This document shows, piece after piece, positions 35,917 to 44,403 of a DNA stretch of 64,000 bases; position 1 is the first letter of the stretch, and each line of letters opens with the position of its first letter. The notes beneath the pieces were generated by a model that saw only the letters and a program-made list of their open reading frames with translations, made no database searches and was not told where the DNA came from. This DNA is from VMCP01 sp964527775 (GTDB lineage Bacteria; Bacteroidota; Bacteroidia; NS11-12g; UBA955), in contig CAZGQS010000005.1 of the NCBI GenBank assembly GCA_964527775.1, forward strand, positions 62,001 through 126,000, written 5' to 3'. Made by a program: the position numbers and the translations under genes.

Positions 35917-38030
35917 GGATTTAGTTTTAGATAAATGGTGAGAGGTTGAGTAAAGCGTGTTTTTGGGGAAATGCTTTGTTGGGATACTTTTCCGTGACCG
36001 TCGAAACGCACTTTCAAGTTGAATGCATTGGCCAATGCAATGGCGTCTTTTATGCCCATTCCACGGAAATCTGGAATTTGGTTTTTATCGCTATTAATAA
36101 CTTTAAACTCAACCGATTTTTCTTTTTTAGTGGCTTTTACCATTTGTGGGCCGCCGCTAATATCACTGTGAGAAGAAATGCCTAGTTCGTTTAATACCAA
36201 TTTAGACTGTTCGAGATCTCCATTCAGAACAAATGGAACTACGTCTTTTGAAAATCCTTTGAATTCAGGTTGAGTCTTTAGTCGGGTGCTGTAAATTTTA
36301 TTGGCAATCTCTTTGAATACGGGTGCTGCTACACTTGATCCATAAATGTCACCTGAATTAGGCTCGCTGATAACTACGATGATGCTAAATTGGGGTTGAT
36401 TCGCGGGGAAATATCCTACAAAAGAAGCTCTATGCTTATTGGTGTATTTGTTTCCAGAGGATATTCTGGCAGTACCTGTTTTTCCGGAAACAGCAAATTG
36501 ACAATCTTCAAATGTATTTTCAGCTGTTCCCTCTGCAACTACACTTCTAAGCATTTTTTGGAGCTCGATTGCCGTTTTTTCACTGCATATTTTTTTATTG
36601 ATGATTTTAGGTTCGATGGTTTCCAATGTCTTTCCATCTTGTCTTATTTCCTTTACCAAATAGGGATTCATCATTTTGCCATTGTTGGCAATGGCGTTGT
36701 ACAGCATCAGTGTTTGTAGAGGGGATATTTGGGTGGAATACCCAATACTCATGGATGGCAACGTCACACCTGACCAAGAAGAACTTCCAGGTTCAAGTAT
36801 AGTGGGGTGATTCGAACTGGGGATGTCAAAATTGGGTTTTAAATGCAATCCTAATTCTTGAATGTGATCTAAGTATTTCTCGGGATTTTTGGAGTAGTTG
36901 TTAAAAATAAATTGAGAAATACCTACGTTCGATGAACGAGCTATACACTCGCTTAGGGTGATATATGGTGGAAGTGCTCCTCCGTGTAGATCATCTGTAA
37001 AGTCCTTGTCAAAGTATCTAACCTTGCCTTTTTTTGTTGGAATGGAATCTGTTGGCAGCGCCTTTTTGTCCTCCAAAAGAGCCAACGCCGACATGATTTT
37101 GAACGTTGACCCTGGTTCGCTGTATTCATCTACAGCGTAGTTCATGGTTTCAAAATACTTTCCGTTACCGCCTTTGGTCAAATTGGCCATGGCTACAATG
37201 GCACCTGTATTGACTTCCATTACCATCACGCAACCGTGGTGTGCTGAATGTTTAACCAACGCTTTGTTTAAAGCATATTGTGCAATATCTTGAATATCAA
37301 CATCTAAAGTGGTGACTAGGTCTTTCCCGTTTTCAGCGGTTTCACCGTTGCCAATGCTCACAGGTCTCCAAATGTTGCCTGGCATGCGTTGTTCCATGAT
37401 TTGTACGGATTTACCGCGTAACAAAGAATCAAATGCACCTTCCAAGCCAATGCTTTTTCCATTTCGGGTATTTCCAATGGCGCGTTTCGCCAATTCCCCC
37501 ATGAAGTACATGCGTTTGCCCTTTTCCTCAAACCAGAATCCGGCTTTGAAACGGCCTTTTCTAATGAGAGGCCATTTTTTGACCATTTTTACTTGATCAA
37601 AATTTAAGTCTGAACCCAGTTTTGCGTAGCGATTGCCTGATTTACGGAGTTTTGATAATTTGTTTTTCCAAGCTACGAAACTGTATGGTGCAAAGTGCTT
37701 TGAGAACATGAGAGACAAGCTGTCAATCTTCAATTCATAGTCGGATTTTGTTAAGCCAGCCACATTTGCATCCCAAATAAGGTCGTAAGTTGGAATGGAG
37801 GTGGCTAATAGACTGCCGTTATAGGCGTAAATATTTCCACGCATCCCGTATGCCGTTTTGATTCGGGTATTTTTCTTTTGTTGCTCAAGTGAGAATTCCT
37901 CTTCAAAACCATTTTGAAGTCTTACAATGGAAACTATCAGAAACAATGCAAAGGCAGCAATGCAGGCAAATACCACCCTTGAGCGGTTAAGTATCTGTTT
38001 TCTGGTATTTACTTTTTGAGTCTCTGCCAT
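35913..38030 (-). CDS. ftsI: Septal transpeptidase FtsI/PBP3 with PASTA domain
   Basis: 705 residues. An N-terminal transmembrane helix (about 17-38) is followed by a dimerisation domain and a transpeptidase domain. The active-site motifs are SEPGSTFKIM (SxxK, near residue 315), SSN (ARSSNVG) and SGKTGTAR. One PASTA domain (about 640-705) follows, as is usual in Bacteroidota. It cross-links septal peptidoglycan with FtsW. It overlaps murE by 4 bases and is 1 base from ftsL. Confidence 0.95.
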   Translation of the reverse strand: MAETQKVNTRKQILNRSRVVFACIAAFALFLIVSIVRLQNGFEEEFSLEQQKKNTRIKTAYGMRGNIYAYNGSLLATSIPTYDLIWDANVAGLTKSDYELKIDSLSLMFSKHFAPYSFVAWKNKLSKLRKSGNRYAKLGSDLNFDQVKMVKKWPLIRKGRFKAGFWFEEKGKRMYFMGELAKRAIGNTRNGKSIGLEGAFDSLLRGKSVQIMEQRMPGNIWRPVSIGNGETAENGKDLVTTLDVDIQDIAQYALNKALVKHSAHHGCVMVMEVNTGAIVAMANLTKGGNGKYFETMNYAVDEYSEPGSTFKIMSALALLEDKKALPTDSIPTKKGKVRYFDKDFTDDLHGGALPPYITLSECIARSSNVGISQFIFNNYSKNPEKYLDHIQELGLHLKPNFDIPSSNHPTILEPGSSSWSGVTLPSMSIGYSTQISPLQTLMLYNAIANNGKMMNPYLVKEIRQDGKTLETIEPKIINKKICSEKTAIELQKMLRSVVAEGTAENTFEDCQFAVSGKTGTARISSGNKYTNKHRASFVGYFPANQPQFSIIVVISEPNSGDIYGSSVAAPVFKEIANKIYSTRLKTQPEFKGFSKDVVPFVLNGDLEQSKLVLNELGISSHSDISGGPQMVKATKKEKSVEFKVINSDKNQIPDFRGMGIKDAIALANAFNLKVRFDGHGKVSQQSISPKTRFTQPLTIYLKLNP

Positions 38031-38031
38031 A

Positions 38032-38352
38032 TTAATCCTTTTTCTCGCGAACGATTTTAATTGGAGGGTCTGATAATTCTTTTAGGCCTGTCTCTTTCAA
38101 TTTTTCAGCTATTTCAGACTGTTTGCTTGATTGGGTTATTTCACTTTCCAAACTGATTCGCTCACTATGAAGTTCCTTGAGTTGTTTGCTCAACTCGTCT
38201 TTCTTTTTTATGGCTTTCGTGGTGTGAAGTGAATTGTAGATATAAAACACCAAAAAGGGAAATAGATAGATCAACCATTTTACCAATTTCCATGTGGTAA
38301 TTGGGTTGTCTTGATTCTCGGACTGAGGGATGTTTTGAGCTTCTTCTGTCAT
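38032..38352 (-). CDS. ftsL: FtsL-like divisome protein
   Basis: 106 residues: a short cytoplasmic N-terminus, one transmembrane helix (about 27-45, LIYLFPFLVFYIYNSLH) and a periplasmic leucine-zipper-like coiled coil (about 48-90). Sequence identity within this family is low, so the name rests on topology and the canonical position between rsmH and ftsI. It overlaps rsmH by 4 bases. Confidence 0.8.
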   Translation of the reverse strand: MTEEAQNIPQSENQDNPITTWKLVKWLIYLFPFLVFYIYNSLHTTKAIKKKDELSKQLKELHSERISLESEITQSSKQSEIAEKLKETGLKELSDPPIKIVREKKD

Positions 38353-39257
38353 GATTTTCTGACTCCTATTCTCATTTTAGCACTTCTTGAACGTTTGTTT
38401 AGTTGCAATTCCTCATCATTTGGTGTAATTGCTTTAGATGGCTTACAATCAAAAGGTTGACTGCTCCATCCATACATGTCGGTCTGTTTTTTCCCTTCTA
38501 AATTTCCGCTGTTTAAGTAGTTTTTTACCAATCTATCTTCCAAAGAATGATAAGAAATGAGTACCAATTTTCCTTCTGCCTTGATGAGGTGCTCAGAATC
38601 AAGAAGTAGAGTTTGAAGGTCTTTCATTTCTTGGTTTACTTCTATTCTTAAAGCTTGAAAAACTTGCGACAGATATTTAGCAGGTTCGCCTTTTGGAATG
38701 CAGATGTCTATGCATTGTTTAAACTCATCTACCGTGTTTAATGGGCCATTATATGCCTTGATGGTTTTCACCAATTTATAGGCGTTCTTAATTTCACCGT
38801 AGTTGTTGAATACATGTAGTAATTCTTTTTCGCTGTATTTCTTGAGGATTTCTGCAGCCGTTTTGCCCGACTGTTGATCCATTCTCATGTCGAGTGGACC
38901 ATCTGCACGGTGAGCAAATCCACGGTCATTGTGATCAATCTGGAAGGAGGAAATGCCTAAATCGCCTAAAACACCATCAACGCCTTCAGGCTCTAATTGG
39001 CTGATGAAGGATTTAATGTATCTGAAATTGTGGTTGATTAGGGTGAATCGGTCGTCATTGATGGCCGCTGCGTTTTGTACTGCGTGTTGATCTTTGTCAA
39101 AAGAGTACAATTTACCTTTTGGGCCGAGTCTAGATAGGATTTCGCGTGAGTGTCCGCCACCGCCAAAGGTAACATCCACATAAACCCCATTCGGGTTTGT
39201 GACCAAGGCGTCAACGCTTGGTTTTAGTAGTACAGGTATGTGGTATGCGGTGTTCAT
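38349..39257 (-). CDS. rsmH: 16S rRNA (cytosine1402-N4)-methyltransferase
   Basis: 302 residues from the ATG at 39257; an in-frame TTG two codons upstream is less likely. SAM-binding YVDVTFGGGGHSREIL and the RsmH-specific ADGPLDMRMDQ and ISYHSLEDRLVK segments are clear. It methylates C1402 in the decoding site of 16S rRNA. It lies second in the dcw cluster after mraZ (34-base gap). Confidence 0.96.
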   Translation of the reverse strand: MNTAYHIPVLLKPSVDALVTNPNGVYVDVTFGGGGHSREILSRLGPKGKLYSFDKDQHAVQNAAAINDDRFTLINHNFRYIKSFISQLEPEGVDGVLGDLGISSFQIDHNDRGFAHRADGPLDMRMDQQSGKTAAEILKKYSEKELLHVFNNYGEIKNAYKLVKTIKAYNGPLNTVDEFKQCIDICIPKGEPAKYLSQVFQALRIEVNQEMKDLQTLLLDSEHLIKAEGKLVLISYHSLEDRLVKNYLNSGNLEGKKQTDMYGWSSQPFDCKPSKAITPNDEELQLNKRSRSAKMRIGVRKS

Positions 39258-39291
39258 TGGCAATCATTTTGCCAGCGAGAAGAACCACTTT

Positions 39292-39756
39292 CTATGCTCC
39301 AGGGTTGGATCGGTGTTGATGGAAGTTTTTGGCCAATTCGCTCAATTCATCAGACTGAACATCTAGTTCAGACTCGTAAAGCTCTTTGCTCCAAATTTCC
39401 ACCTTGTTGCCGAAGGCACTCAAAACAACTTCATCTTCTAATGCGGCGTATTCTAGTAACTTCTTGGGAAGCAGAATGCGTTGCGCAGTGTCAATAGGAA
39501 GAATGTTCGCACCATTGGTGAAAATACGCTTAAAACGGCGAATTTCCGGACTCATAAAGTCGTCAACGGCATTGAGTTTTTCGGTTTCCTTTAACCAATC
39601 TTCTTTGGTGTACAGAACGAGGCACTTTTCAAACCCCCGGTTGATAACCAATGTACTGCCAGCCGCCTCAGGAAACTGAGAACGAAGACGCGAAGGAAGC
39701 GATAGGCGCCCCTTGGTGTCAAGCTTGCAATAGTACTCACCGATTAATCCGGACAT
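39292..39756 (-). CDS. mraZ: Transcriptional regulator MraZ
   Basis: 154 residues with two SpoVT/AbrB-like beta-barrel repeats. The first contains YYCKLDTKGRLSLPSRLR, and the second contains LPIDTAQRILLPKKLLEYA with the conserved D-x-x-x-R-I/L-P pattern. It binds phased TGGGN repeats upstream of its own gene and regulates the dcw cluster. An array of such boxes lies 42-96 bases upstream of its start, so autoregulation is expected. Confidence 0.95.
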   Translation of the reverse strand: MSGLIGEYYCKLDTKGRLSLPSRLRSQFPEAAGSTLVINRGFEKCLVLYTKEDWLKETEKLNAVDDFMSPEIRRFKRIFTNGANILPIDTAQRILLPKKLLEYAALEDEVVLSAFGNKVEIWSKELYESELDVQSDELSELAKNFHQHRSNPGA

Positions 39757-39798
39757 TTTTCTTGCTGGTTTCTGACTGCTAAATAACTACAGATCCTC

Positions 39799-39852
39799 CC
39801 ACTTTTTCCCACAATCTACCAATTTTAGCCACCACTTTTCCACATATCTCCA
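39799..39852 (-). promoter_or_regulatory. Phased MraZ-type operator array upstream of mraZ
   Basis: On the minus strand TGG triplets recur at one helical turn. On the plus strand, CCA starts at 39799, 39809, 39819, 39829, 39840 and 39850. The two nearest mraZ are full TGGGA boxes; the others are TGGT, TGGC, TGGA and TGGA. The known MraZ site is TGGGN repeated every 10 bases, usually three or four times. Confidence 0.75.
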
Positions 39853-39905
39853 CAAATTGAGGTTTTTCGCTGTTTTTGGACAATTGAGTCGTTAGGAGGG
39901 GGAGG

Positions 39906-39936
39906 CAAAAATAGAATAATTTCCTTGAAAAACAAG
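39906..39936 (-). promoter_or_regulatory. Putative mraZ promoter
   Basis: On the minus strand, TATTTTTG (39913-39906) fits the TAnnTTTG -7 element, with TTG (39935-39933) 19 bases upstream as the -33 box. The transcript would have a leader of about 140 bases carrying the MraZ boxes. Confidence 0.55.
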
Positions 39937-39950
39937 GGTTTTAAAGCTTG

Positions 39951-39964
39951 TGGGAGAAAGTGGG
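39951..39964 (+). promoter_or_regulatory. Second pair of MraZ-type boxes, facing the other way
   Basis: TGGG occurs on the plus strand at 39951 and 39961, exactly 10 bases apart, and a third TGGG lies at 40002. They sit upstream of the gene at 40025 and beyond the mraZ promoter, so MraZ might also act on the divergent gene. Inferred from motif spacing only. Confidence 0.4.
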
Positions 39965-40011
39965 TATTTTTTTCAGTGATTTTTCCATTTTAGTTTCTCG
40001 GTGGGAAAACC

Positions 40012-40019
40012 TAAATTTG
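40012..40019 (+). promoter_or_regulatory. -7 element immediately before the gene at 40025
   Basis: TAAATTTG is an exact TAnnTTTG match ending only 5 bases before the ATG at 40025, so the message would start at or within a base or two of the start codon. The -33 box is not clear. Confidence 0.5.
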
Positions 40020-40024
40020 ATTGA

Positions 40025-40753
40025 ATGCAATCAAGGTTTCCACATTTATTGTTGGTCATGTTCTTGTTCTCGAGCCAAGCTCAGAGCTCCTTGCTTGCGC
40101 AAATTCAACATTCTTATTATGGCGAAGTTCAACTGAGAAACTACGGGTATGATTTCGGATTTTACAGGAGTACGGCTAAATTCAATCAGCCCATTCAGCG
40201 AGAAATTGGATTTCAGATTGGGGCTTTGGTTCATCCTAAAGAAGTTTTTGTGTTGAATTCAGGATTGCCGGGTAGCCGAATTTTTAAAATTGATAAAGTG
40301 AATTATGCCTGGGTTATTCGACCCAAAGTGACATATAGTTATCCGCTAGCCAAGCGCGCATCGCGATTTGAGATGGGGTTGCGTGTTTTCGGGGGATTTC
40401 AATTGCCCATCGTTTATTCTTGGCCTGTTTATGTTTGGCTTTACCAAGGGAATGTGCCTTTTGATGGATACGAAGACGTTCGATATGACCCTAATCTACA
40501 CGAACCACAATTTATTGGGGGGAATGCATCTGTTTCTCGCGGAATAAAAGAAGGTAGTTTGACTCCGGGAATTGGACTTCATGCAGGGTTGTCTCTTGAA
40601 TGGGGCAACTACAGAAACTTAAGCAATGAGCTAAGCATGGGGGTCACTACGGAGTATTTTGTTAAAGAAATACCAATAATGCACTCCAATAATGTCAACC
40701 TGCAGTTCTATCCCGCAGTATTCATTAAATTTGCCGTTGGATATATTCCTTAA
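40025..40753 (+). CDS. Outer membrane beta-barrel-like protein of unknown function
   Basis: 242 residues. A signal peptide (about 1-20, LLLVMFLFSSQAQ) is followed by alternating aromatic/hydrophobic strands typical of small Bacteroidota outer membrane barrels (GYDFGFYRSTAKF, RFEMGLRVFGGFQLP, SLEWGNYRNLSNELSMG). It ends in a strand finishing FAVGYIP. I do not recognise a named family. It is divergent from mraZ, with a 268-base intergenic region holding both promoters, and is 11 bases upstream of lipA, so the two may be cotranscribed. Confidence 0.7.
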   Translation: MQSRFPHLLLVMFLFSSQAQSSLLAQIQHSYYGEVQLRNYGYDFGFYRSTAKFNQPIQREIGFQIGALVHPKEVFVLNSGLPGSRIFKIDKVNYAWVIRPKVTYSYPLAKRASRFEMGLRVFGGFQLPIVYSWPVYVWLYQGNVPFDGYEDVRYDPNLHEPQFIGGNASVSRGIKEGSLTPGIGLHAGLSLEWGNYRNLSNELSMGVTTEYFVKEIPIMHSNNVNLQFYPAVFIKFAVGYIP

Positions 40754-40764
40754 CTTTATAAAAC

Positions 40765-41640
40765 GTGATTGAATTACCTATAGTAAAGAAAGAACGTCCC
40801 TCGGCGCAAAAACCGAAGTGGCTAAAAATTGAAATTCCCATCGGAGAGAACTATACCCGAGTTAAGCGCATCGTAAAAGAACATAAACTTCACACCATTT
40901 GCGAAGACGGTAGATGTCCAAACATGGGAGAATGCTGGGGTGCAGGTACCGCCACATTCATGATTTTGGGAAATGTATGTACTCGAAGTTGTTCGTTCTG
41001 CGCCGTAGCCACCGGACGACCAGGTAGTTATGATACTGACGAGCCCCGAAGAGTAGCAGAAGCGGTAAAATTAATGGGTGTTCAGCATTGTGTAATTACG
41101 TCGGTAAATAGAGACGAATTGAGAGATAAAGGTGCAACTGTCTGGGCTGAAACCATCCGCGAAGTCAAAAAAGAGTCCCCCGAAACAACCATAGAAACCC
41201 TCATCCCTGATTTTAAGTCGGAATGGGATCTTTTATACATGGTGTTAGATGCTCGTCCTGATGTGGTGAGCCACAACATGGAAACGGTTGAAGAATTGTA
41301 TAGATTGGTTCGTCCACAAGCAAAATATCAACGAAGTTTAGAGCAAATTAAACGCACCAAAGAATACGGAATGCGCACCAAGAGTGGAGCAATGTTGGGT
41401 TGCGGAGAAACCGATGATCAAGTGAAGAAATTGATCAATGACTTAAGAGAACACGGATGCGATGTTTTAACTCTTGGTCAATACCTTCAACCCACTAAAA
41501 TGCATTTACCAGTGTCAGATTATATTCACCCTGATAAATTTAAATTCTGGGAAGAATACGGCTTGTCTTTGGGTTTTAGATTTGTGGAAAGTGGTCCATT
41601 GGTGAGGAGTTCGTATCACGCCGAAAAACACATTCACTAG
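40765..41640 (+). CDS. lipA: Lipoyl synthase
   Basis: 291 residues, GTG start. The auxiliary 4Fe-4S cluster cysteines are Cys46, Cys51 and Cys57 (CEDGRCPNMGEC). The radical-SAM cluster is Cys72, Cys76 and Cys79 (CTRSCSFC). The C-terminal RSSYHAE motif holds the conserved serine ligand. It inserts sulfur into octanoyl groups on lipoyl domains such as that of the E2 at 12692-13978. Length is typical. Confidence 0.97.
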   Translation: MIELPIVKKERPSAQKPKWLKIEIPIGENYTRVKRIVKEHKLHTICEDGRCPNMGECWGAGTATFMILGNVCTRSCSFCAVATGRPGSYDTDEPRRVAEAVKLMGVQHCVITSVNRDELRDKGATVWAETIREVKKESPETTIETLIPDFKSEWDLLYMVLDARPDVVSHNMETVEELYRLVRPQAKYQRSLEQIKRTKEYGMRTKSGAMLGCGETDDQVKKLINDLREHGCDVLTLGQYLQPTKMHLPVSDYIHPDKFKFWEEYGLSLGFRFVESGPLVRSSYHAEKHIH

Positions 41641-41762
41641 ATCACCTGTGTGTTAAAATCACGCTTGACACAAAAATGATATAGAATACGTCGGGTTCTT
41701 TGCAAAACCGCACACATTTCGTTTTATTTGCATAATATAGAGTTTAAACCACATTCAGAAAA

Positions 41763-44402
41763 ATGAGAATGAATAGAATTATACCATTTACCTTATCTGC
41801 AGGACTACTAGCCGTAGTTGCTGTGGGTGGGTTAAAACAAGGACTGCCCGGTTTCAAAAATGCTGAGTTGAAAAATGAAGCTACCGGCGCCGAGCAACAC
41901 ATTCGTGGAGCTATTGAATCGATTTACAGTCTTCGTTTCAATGAAAAAACCGGCGACTTAAATCCTCAATGGATGGCCGATGCAGTTCAACAAGCAGACA
42001 ATCTTAAATCAATTGCAAAAAGATTGAACAAAAAGATTGAATGGACCAACATGGGCCCTGACAATGTGGGAGGTAGAATTCGTGCATTTTTGATTTCAAA
42101 CAAAGATCAAAAAGTGTGGTTTGCTGGCGGTGTTAGCGGTGGTTTGTTCCGTTCAAGTACTTCAGGCCAAAGTTGGGCACCTATCAATGACATGCAAGAA
42201 AATTTGAATGTTACTTGTATTGCTCAAACCCCTGATGGAAAGGTTTACTACGGAACAGGTGAAGGTGGATTTACCAACCTAGGTGGTACTAGAAACGGTT
42301 CGCCTGCATTTTACGGAAACGGAATTTATGTGAGTTCAGATGAAAAAGGGACTGCGTTCTCATTGATGAACGAAGCCAAAGATAACCGCTTTTTTGGATG
42401 CAATAGTATGGCAGCTCACCCAACAGAAAATAAATTCTATGTGGCAACTGAAGCTGGTCCGAATCTTCAAGGTGGTTTGTATGAATTTGACATGACTGGG
42501 GCAACGGCTAAAGTAACACGTTTAACCGCTGGTTCTGTGAAAGAAGTAAAACTAGACAGCAAAGGGGTAATTTGGGCTACTACTTCCAATGGTTCTGTTT
42601 ACAAAAAAGAAGATGGTCAAGCCATCAAGATAGTAAACCAAGGCTACAGCTCTGGTGGAAGAACTGCAATTGCAATTTCTCCTGACGATGATAACTACGT
42701 TTACACCATGGGTGCTGGCGGTGCTGGCGCAAATTATGGTCGTTTAGTGGGTGTGTATCGCACTACCGATGGTGGTACAACTTGGGAGCAAATCATTGTA
42801 GGTAACTCAAACAATAACATCTTCTCTTCAAACAATCAAGGTTGGTATGACAACGTGATTGGTGTGGTTCCAGGCAAGAAAGATGAAGTGATATTAGGCG
42901 GTGTAACTTTGGCAAGATGGGATAAAACCAACGGATATCGTGAGTTCGCTTCAACTTTCGGAGCACCTTGGAATTCGGAATATGTACATGCTGATAAGCA
43001 TATGATCACTTGGAACATGAATACTACACCAGCTACCTGTATTATTGGTTGTGACGGTGGTTTGTTCGCCAGCCAAGATTACCAAATCTGGACGCCATTG
43101 AATCGTGGTTTTACAACCCTACAGTTATATAATGTTGCGGCAAATTCACTCGGACACATTGTGGGTGGTTCACAAGACAATGGAACTCAATTAATCAACT
43201 TCTCTGGAAACTCATTCAACGGCATTCCTTCAAAAACAGCTATTTCAATTTATGGCGGTGACGGATTTGACGTTGAATTCAGCAAATATGACCCACGTAT
43301 CGTATTTATGTCTATTTACTACGGTACTGTAGTTAGATCAAATAACTCTGGTCAATCATCTTCAACTTTCTGGGATGATCGCCAAGCAGGAACGGTACAA
43401 ACTGACTTTAATACCACATACAATCTTTGGGAAAAGAATGAGAAAGAATCACGCTTGTTCCTTGCTAAAAATAACCAAGTTTGGATGGCAACAAATCCAA
43501 CTGATTTTGCAAATCCTGTAAATTGGTTCTTAGTAGGAGATGCCTTGGGTGGAAGCCGAATCATTGAAATGGATTACACTACAGACGGTAATCACTTGTT
43601 CATCGCAAAAGCAGGTGCATTGTTCCGCTTGGATGGATTAAATGATGCTACTTTCACATTAGATGCAAATCCAACAGCAACCAAAGTTCCTGATGGAATT
43701 GTACAAAAGCAATTGGGATTGGGTGGTGCAGCTGGCAGAACAGTTACTTCGGTAAATGTGAATCCTGAGAACTCAAATCATGTTGTAATTACTTTGGGTG
43801 GTTACGGAAACTCAAGTTATGTTTATGAAACTGAAAATGCTTTAGATGATGCTCCAACTTGGAAAAACATCACTGGCAACTTGCCAAGCATGCCTGTTTA
43901 CGATGCAGTGATTGATGTGGATGATCCAGATAGAATCATTCTAGGAACGGATTTGGGTGTTTGGGTTACTGAAAATGGTGGAACCAAATGGGAAGAAGCA
44001 AATGACGGAATGGCTCGTGTGCCTGTATTTGAAATTCGTGGATACGAGTGGAAGCCATGGGAAGGTATGCGTTTGTATATCGGTACTCACGGTCGTGGTT
44101 ACTACCAGAGCACAAACTTGTTAACTTCAACCAAGAAGATGGCTAAGAGTTCTTTCGAAATGACTTTGTCACCAAATCCATCAAAAGACATCGCTAATGT
44201 GAACTTCCGCTCAAACGGTGGAAAAGCAACTATAAGAGTGGTTAGTATGGAAGGTAAAACAGTGATGAACCAAAGTTTAAATGCTCAAGTAGGTGATAAT
44301 CAAGTGCGCTTAGATGTGTCTAACTTGAAATCAGGATACTACTTTGTTCAAGTTACTTTGGCAAACGGTACAAGTACTACTCAAAAATTAATGGTTCAAT
44401 AA
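41763..44402 (+). CDS. Secreted BNR/sortilin-type beta-propeller protein with T9SS sorting domain
   Basis: 879 residues. An N-terminal signal-like segment (about 1-24) is followed by two propeller regions with many BNR/Asp-box blades (GGLFRSSTSGQSW, YRTTDGGTTWEQI, WVTENGGTKWEE). The C-terminal domain of about 80 residues (SFEMTLSPNPSKDIANVNF ... GYYFVQVTLANG ... KLMVQ) is a type A T9SS sorting domain. The protein is therefore exported through the outer membrane by the type IX system and probably anchored or released at the surface. The ligand or enzymatic role is unknown; similar proteins are often called VPS10/sortilin or glycosyl-hydrolase-like without proof. The 122-base gap before it (41641-41762) has only a near-match -7 element. 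A terminator lies just downstream, inside dapF. Confidence 0.87.
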   Translation: MRMNRIIPFTLSAGLLAVVAVGGLKQGLPGFKNAELKNEATGAEQHIRGAIESIYSLRFNEKTGDLNPQWMADAVQQADNLKSIAKRLNKKIEWTNMGPDNVGGRIRAFLISNKDQKVWFAGGVSGGLFRSSTSGQSWAPINDMQENLNVTCIAQTPDGKVYYGTGEGGFTNLGGTRNGSPAFYGNGIYVSSDEKGTAFSLMNEAKDNRFFGCNSMAAHPTENKFYVATEAGPNLQGGLYEFDMTGATAKVTRLTAGSVKEVKLDSKGVIWATTSNGSVYKKEDGQAIKIVNQGYSSGGRTAIAISPDDDNYVYTMGAGGAGANYGRLVGVYRTTDGGTTWEQIIVGNSNNNIFSSNNQGWYDNVIGVVPGKKDEVILGGVTLARWDKTNGYREFASTFGAPWNSEYVHADKHMITWNMNTTPATCIIGCDGGLFASQDYQIWTPLNRGFTTLQLYNVAANSLGHIVGGSQDNGTQLINFSGNSFNGIPSKTAISIYGGDGFDVEFSKYDPRIVFMSIYYGTVVRSNNSGQSSSTFWDDRQAGTVQTDFNTTYNLWEKNEKESRLFLAKNNQVWMATNPTDFANPVNWFLVGDALGGSRIIEMDYTTDGNHLFIAKAGALFRLDGLNDATFTLDANPTATKVPDGIVQKQLGLGGAAGRTVTSVNVNPENSNHVVITLGGYGNSSYVYETENALDDAPTWKNITGNLPSMPVYDAVIDVDDPDRIILGTDLGVWVTENGGTKWEEANDGMARVPVFEIRGYEWKPWEGMRLYIGTHGRGYYQSTNLLTSTKKMAKSSFEMTLSPNPSKDIANVNFRSNGGKATIRVVSMEGKTVMNQSLNAQVGDNQVRLDVSNLKSGYYFVQVTLANGTSTTQKLMVQ

Positions 44403-44403
44403 A

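Noticed and set aside
39896..39905. AGGAGGGGGA purine run upstream of the gene at 40025
   Set aside because: It is 120 bases from the start codon, so it is not a ribosome binding site; it lies next to the mraZ promoter.
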